Origin: Vibrio sp. 14G-20
Lineage (GTDB): Bacteria; Pseudomonadota; Gammaproteobacteria; Enterobacterales; Vibrionaceae
Direction of reading: 5' to 3'
NCBI RefSeq assembly: GCF_026241515.1
Contig: NZ_JAPHPW010000023.1
Span: 1-64,000, forward strand
Length of the DNA stretch: 64,000 bases
The translations under genes and the position numbers were made by a program. Numbering within the stretch: the stretch's first letter is position 1; each line of letters opens with the position of its first letter. This document shows, piece by piece, positions 60,396 through 64,000 of this stretch. The notes beneath the pieces are model-generated. The model was given only the letters and a program-made list of their open reading frames with translations, was not told the origin of the DNA and ran no database searches.

Positions 60396-61193
60396 ATGCC
60401 TCGTACCGCGCACCCATCCGAACTGAACGATAAAAAACACAAGGTCAGCGATAAGGATTACGCTCGCACCATTCCTTGCAACCAGATCAGTATTTCCGCA
60501 CCCTTTCATTGGTTGTCGCTTGCTCTGCATGACTTAGTAAGAATGCCATTAATCAGCGCATTTTACGGTTTGTGCTTTATGGGAGCGGCAATCGCCATAG
60601 TTCAACTTGTCCAATGGCAAGGAACACATTTGGTCGTGATGCCAAGCTTGATTGTGTACATGCTAATAGGACCTTTTCTTGCTCTGGGCTTGTATGACGC
60701 AGCCTGGGAAAGAGAAAAAGGGCACAACGCCAGCCTATTCCATTCAATGAAAGCCATTACTCGCAATTCGACTCACCAGTGGGCCTTTGCGATTGTATTA
60801 ATGGTCGCGATGATATTCTGGATGCGTATCGCTGCATTATTGCACGCACTCTACCCTTCAGTGCAAGGCGCACCATTGGCTGAGTTCGCTCCCTTCTTAA
60901 TTACGGGTTCTGTGATTGGTTTTGTTATCGCAAGCCTCATATTTAGCATCTCAGCATTTTCAATTCCGTTAATGATGGAGAGGCGCGTTGATGTGATGAG
61001 CGCAATCTTCACTAGCTTCAATGCCGTGAAATCCAATATCCCAGCAATGGTGGTATGGGCAAGTATTATTTGTGCCGGTATTCTGGTGGGCTTTGCAACC
61101 TACGGCATTGGTATGATCGTCACCATGCCGCTCCTTGGTTATGGTACATGGCATGCCTACCACGAAATCATCAAGAAGAATCACCACCTATAA
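60396..61193 (+). CDS. DUF2189-family inner-membrane protein
   Basis: A 265-residue multi-pass membrane protein of unknown function. After a hydrophilic N-terminus (about 35 residues) it has some six hydrophobic segments, with the family-like motifs WLSLALHDLVRMPLIS near 39-54 and IGPFLALGLYDAAWEREKG near 90-108. AGGGGG lies before the ATG. It is monocistronic between the metK terminator and its own terminator. Some databases name this family after a cytochrome oxidase subunit; nothing here supports that. Confidence 0.82.
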   Translation: MPRTAHPSELNDKKHKVSDKDYARTIPCNQISISAPFHWLSLALHDLVRMPLISAFYGLCFMGAAIAIVQLVQWQGTHLVVMPSLIVYMLIGPFLALGLYDAAWEREKGHNASLFHSMKAITRNSTHQWAFAIVLMVAMIFWMRIAALLHALYPSVQGAPLAEFAPFLITGSVIGFVIASLIFSISAFSIPLMMERRVDVMSAIFTSFNAVKSNIPAMVVWASIICAGILVGFATYGIGMIVTMPLLGYGTWHAYHEIIKKNHHL

Positions 61194-61226
61194 ATTATCG
61201 CCAGAATAACGAGCAATGTTATGATG

Positions 61227-61258
61227 AGGCCTTAGCTTAAACGCTGAGGCCTTTTTTT
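61227..61258 (+). terminator. terminator of the DUF2189 gene
   Basis: AGGCCTTAGC and GCTGAGGCCT form a 10-bp stem (one G-U pair) with a 6-base loop, followed by seven T on the plus strand. Confidence 0.88.
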
Positions 61259-61272
61259 GGAGTTAACAACGT

Positions 61273-61773
61273 TTGTCTTACACCCTGCAACAGCATCGAG
61301 CAAATAAGAAATTGGCCGAGTGCCTAGCTATCGCTAATCAACATTTCTCTCGTGAATTCCCATGCCCAACCATTACTTACAAGTTAAGAGGCAAAGCTGC
61401 GGGAAAGGCCTACCTTCAGCTCAATGAAATTAAGCTTAACCATGTACTCTTCGCCGAGAATGAAGATGCCTTCATTAACGAGGTGGTGCCTCATGAACTG
61501 GCACATCTGATCACACATCAAGTATTTGGACGAGTGAGACCTCACGGGAATGAGTGGAAATACGTGATGGAAAAGGTATTCAACGTACCAGCCAAAACAA
61601 CCCACAGTTTTGAGATTACCTCAGTGCAAGGCAAGACCTTTGAATACAGCTGCGACTGCACGGTTTACCCACTTTCGATTAGACGTCACAACAAGGTATT
61701 GCGTAACCAGTCAAGCTATCGCTGCCAACAGTGCAATCAAACCTTGGCCTTTACAGGAACGCAGCTCAGCTAA
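61273..61773 (+). CDS. sprT: SprT family zinc metalloprotein
   Basis: A 166-residue SprT-like protein with the zinc-protease motif HELAH near residues 75-79 and a C-terminal zinc ribbon (two Cys near 134-136, then CQQC). Biological role in bacteria is not clearly settled. The likely start is TTG at 61273, with GGAG ten bases upstream. Order sprT-endA-rsmE-gshB is the same as in E. coli. Confidence 0.88.
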   Translation: MSYTLQQHRANKKLAECLAIANQHFSREFPCPTITYKLRGKAAGKAYLQLNEIKLNHVLFAENEDAFINEVVPHELAHLITHQVFGRVRPHGNEWKYVMEKVFNVPAKTTHSFEITSVQGKTFEYSCDCTVYPLSIRRHNKVLRNQSSYRCQQCNQTLAFTGTQLS

Positions 61774-61887
61774 CGCCCTGTCACTCGCACGTGTCCAATT
61801 GAGTAGCCCGCTTACTTTTCTTCAAGAAACTGCACTCCAACAAGTAGATGATTGAAATGTAATGGAGAAATCTATCACTTGAGTGCT

Positions 61888-61922
61888 AGACTGATATTTA
61901 TCATACTTTTATCAGTCTTTTT
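61888..61922 (+). terminator. terminator-like hairpin abutting the nuclease start
   Basis: AGACTGAT (61888-61895) and ATCAGTCT (61911-61918) pair around a 15-base loop, followed by TTTT, with the nuclease ATG only a few bases later. It occupies the place where a ribosome-binding site should be. It could be the sprT terminator or an attenuator of the nuclease gene. Confidence 0.5.
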
Positions 61923-61924
61923 CT

Positions 61925-62656
61925 ATGCATAAAACCACTCCAAAAGCATTTGGCCTATCGGTGTCTTTTTACTTATCAATAGTATTTGGCCTACTGGTAA
62001 CCCAAAGCGTTTTCGCCGCTCCACCAAGCTCCTTCTCCAAAGCAAAAAAAGAAGCGGTGAAGATTTACCTTGATCACCCGACTTCGTTTTATTGTGGCTG
62101 TGACATTACTTGGAAAGACAAAAAGAAAGGCATTCCAGACCTTGATGGCTGTGGTTATCAAGTACGAAAGCAGCAAAAGCGGGCGAGTCGAATTGAGTGG
62201 GAACACGTAGTTCCAGCTTGGCAATTTGGCCACCAGCGTCAGTGCTGGCAAGACGGTGGACGCAAGAATTGCACTCGTAATGACAAAGTATTCAAATCCA
62301 TGGAAGCCGACCTTCACAACCTAACTCCGGCCATTGGCGAGGTTAACGGTGATCGCTCCAACTACAATTTCAGTCAGTGGAATGGCATGGATGGGGTGAG
62401 CTATGGCCAGTGTGAAATGCAGGTCAACTTCAAGCAGCGTAAGGTTATGCCACCAGACAGAGCAAAAGGCTCTATCGCTCGTACTTATCTTTACATGAGC
62501 CAAGAGTATGGTTTCAAGCTATCTAAGCAACAAACCAACCTGATGATGGCGTGGAACAAGCAGTTTCCTGTCGATGAGTGGGAGTGTACTCGTGATGAGC
62601 GTATCTATGCCATCCAAGGTAATCACAACCCATTTGTTTACCCAGCTTGTAAATAA
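61925..62656 (+). CDS. endA: secreted/periplasmic endonuclease I (EndA/Dns type)
   Basis: Non-specific nuclease of the Vvn/Dns/EndA family, degrading extracellular or periplasmic DNA; in Vibrio cholerae Dns limits natural transformation. The 243 residues have a signal peptide cleaved after about residue 31 (TQSVFA). The mature protein has the catalytic EWEHVVPAW motif (general-base His) near 92-100 and the metal-binding [17 protein letters not shown]. Eight mature-region cysteines suit the four disulfides of the family. No ribosome-binding site precedes ATG 61925, so the start or its regulation is unusual. Confidence 0.93.
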   Translation: MHKTTPKAFGLSVSFYLSIVFGLLVTQSVFAAPPSSFSKAKKEAVKIYLDHPTSFYCGCDITWKDKKKGIPDLDGCGYQVRKQQKRASRIEWEHVVPAWQFGHQRQCWQDGGRKNCTRNDKVFKSMEADLHNLTPAIGEVNGDRSNYNFSQWNGMDGVSYGQCEMQVNFKQRKVMPPDRAKGSIARTYLYMSQEYGFKLSKQQTNLMMAWNKQFPVDEWECTRDERIYAIQGNHNPFVYPACK

Positions 62657-62693
62657 CGCCGCTCGCGTAACCCACATTCCTAACCGTCTCAAA

Positions 62694-62725
62694 CAAGAGT
62701 TTCAGAATTCCCCCTGAAACTCTTG
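62694..62725. repeat. 12-bp hairpin between endA and rsmE
   Basis: CAAGAGTTTCAG (62694-62705) and CTGAAACTCTTG (62714-62725) are perfect inverted repeats with an 8-base loop. The T run lies about ten bases further on, so it is not a canonical terminator, though it may end endA transcription. Confidence 0.6.
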
Positions 62726-62809
62726 CTCTACCCTTGTTTTTTCAACTAAAAGCATCCATGTTAGGCAGAGACAAAATACCCAAATGATCATATTTATAGG
62801 TTTACCTGC

Positions 62810-63541
62810 ATGAGAATCCCTCGTATCCATCACCCAGAACGCATTCACCAGTTAGGTTCTCTCGCTTTAGGCGAAGATGCCGCGGGTCATGTTGGTCGTG
62901 TCCTTCGCATGAAAGAAGGTCAAGAGGTTCTTCTATTTGATGGCAGTGGCGCTGAATTCCCTGCGACAATTGCTGAGGTATCAAAGAAGAACGTGACGGT
63001 GAATATTACTGAGCGAATCGAGCGCAGCAGTGAATCTCCGTTAGACTTACATTTAGGCCAAGTGATTTCACGTGGCGACAAAATGGAATTCACGATTCAG
63101 AAATCGGTTGAGCTTGGTGTGAACACCATCACCCCTCTGATTTCAGAGCGCTGTGGCGTTAAGCTAGATACTAAGCGATTCGAGAAAAAACTCGCGCAGT
63201 GGCAAAAGATTGCTATCGCGGCGTGTGAACAGTGCGGCCGTAACACGGTTCCAGTCATTCGCCCAATCATGCAACTTGAAGAGTGGTGTAGCGAACCGAG
63301 TGAAGCATTAAAGCTGAACCTGCACCCTCGCGCAAAATACTCAATTAATACCCTTCCAGAACCTATCAGCAAGGTACGCCTATTGATTGGTCCTGAAGGT
63401 GGCTTGTCGGCTGAAGAAATCGGCATGACTGAACAATACAAATTTGAAGAGACGCTACTCGGCCCACGTGTACTTCGTACCGAGACAGCTGCTCTAACCG
63501 CAATTACTGCCTTACAAGTCCGTTTTGGCGATCTAGGCTAG
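62810..63541 (+). CDS. rsmE: 16S rRNA (uracil(1498)-N(3))-methyltransferase
   Basis: SPOUT-class methyltransferase for m3U1498 of 16S rRNA. The 243 residues have an N-terminal PUA-like domain ([31 protein letters not shown]) and a C-terminal knot with the SAM loop [14 protein letters not shown] and the end motif [16 protein letters not shown]. It precedes gshB by nine bases, as in E. coli. Confidence 0.96.
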   Translation: MRIPRIHHPERIHQLGSLALGEDAAGHVGRVLRMKEGQEVLLFDGSGAEFPATIAEVSKKNVTVNITERIERSSESPLDLHLGQVISRGDKMEFTIQKSVELGVNTITPLISERCGVKLDTKRFEKKLAQWQKIAIAACEQCGRNTVPVIRPIMQLEEWCSEPSEALKLNLHPRAKYSINTLPEPISKVRLLIGPEGGLSAEEIGMTEQYKFEETLLGPRVLRTETAALTAITALQVRFGDLG

Positions 63542-63550
63542 GAGAAAAAA

Positions 63551-64000
63551 ATGATCAAACTTGGCATCGTAATGGATCCAATTTCATCCATTAACATCAA
63601 AAAAGACTCTAGCTTTGCCATGATGCTTGAAGCTCAGCGTCGTGGTTACGAAATCCATTACATGGAAATGGATGATCTACATTTAGATCAAGGCGTAGCC
63701 ATTGCTGACACTAAGGTTATTGAACTAAAAGAAGATCCAAACGGTTGGTACGAGTTCAAATCAGAACAGACTATCGCGCTATCCGATTTAGATGCGGTAC
63801 TGATGCGTAAAGATCCTCCGTTTGATACAGAATACATCTACGCAACTTACATTCTTGAGCGTGCTGAAGAGAACGGTGCACTGATCGTCAACAAGCCACA
63901 AAGCTTACGTGACTGTAACGAGAAGCTATTCACGGCTTGGTTCCCTGAACTGACACCGACTACCATCGTGACTCGTAAAGCTGAAAAAATTAAAGCGTTC
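63551..64000 (+). CDS. gshB: glutathione synthetase, N-terminal part (cut by window edge)
   Basis: Joins gamma-glutamylcysteine and glycine to form glutathione. The first 150 codons are present: MIKLGIVMDPISSINIKKDS opens the substrate-binding domain, and LMRKDPPFDTEYIYAT and NKPQSLRDCNEKLFT follow. GGAG stands before the ATG. The ATP-grasp domain lies beyond the window. Likely co-transcribed with rsmE. Confidence 0.96.
   Translation, partial: MIKLGIVMDPISSINIKKDSSFAMMLEAQRRGYEIHYMEMDDLHLDQGVAIADTKVIELKEDPNGWYEFKSEQTIALSDLDAVLMRKDPPFDTEYIYATYILERAEENGALIVNKPQSLRDCNEKLFTAWFPELTPTTIVTRKAEKIKAF

Overview
This window is a stretch of core chromosome from a gammaproteobacterium that is almost certainly a Vibrio, most likely the large chromosome. 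The gene order (tRNA-Ser/Arg cluster, csrA, aspartokinase, alaS, recA, pncC, mutS, rpoS, nlpD, pcm, surE, truD, ispF, ispD, ftsB, eno, pyrG, mazG, relA, rlmD, barA) and the protein sequences fit Vibrionaceae. A Splendidus-clade species is my impression only. No plasmid, phage, integron, CRISPR array or insertion sequence was seen. About 60 protein genes, four tRNA genes (one cut by the window edge) and one 6S RNA gene are supported.

Layout. 1-540: minus-strand tRNA-Arg/tRNA-Ser cluster with a consensus promoter. 0.9-7.3 kb: csrA, aspartokinase, alaS, recA (LexA box) and pncC; mutS diverges from pncC. 10-16 kb: one minus-strand block ftsB-ispD-ispF-truD-surE-pcm-nlpD-rpoS. 16.5-24.4 kb: eno, pyrG, mazG, relA and rlmD, with barA divergent from rlmD. 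27.5-34 kb: translation and repair operon lepA-lepB-rnc-era-recO-pdxJ-acpS. 34.1-36.8 kb: envelope-stress operon rpoE-rseA-rseB-rseC behind a sigma-E promoter. 37-41.2 kb: nadB, sdhE-ygfX, ygfZ and a YbaK-like gene. 42-46.5 kb: ygfB-ubiH-ubiI, then zapA, 6S RNA and the formyl-THF cyclo-ligase gene. 46.6-60 kb: central carbon and C1 metabolism (rpiA, serA, fbaA, pgk, epd, tktA, metK) interspersed with yggE, argP, argO and mscS. 60.4-64 kb: a DUF2189 membrane protein, sprT, secreted nuclease, rsmE and the start of gshB.

Functional links. Stress and global regulation is dense: CsrA and its upstream kinase BarA, RpoS and its upstream neighbour nlpD, RelA, RpoE with its anti-sigma system, and 6S RNA. 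The carbon genes at 46-59 kb share CG-centred GCAAACGTT-type sites resembling operators of LacI-family repressors such as PurR. That shared motif is the most interesting unexplained pattern here.

The coding content is ordinary core genome and I do not see a novel multi-gene system. The second-look items are mostly non-coding: the GCAAACGTT sites, an ERIC-like element directly after the relA stop, a small repeat family between ftsB and eno, a 560-base interval at 41.2-41.7 kb that may encode RNA, a long RNA hairpin between lepA and lepB, a terminator-like hairpin abutting the nuclease start, and a possible alaS tail remnant next to a locus that lacks recX. Start codons were reassigned where a ribosome-binding site or family length argued for it; everything was read by eye without database searches.
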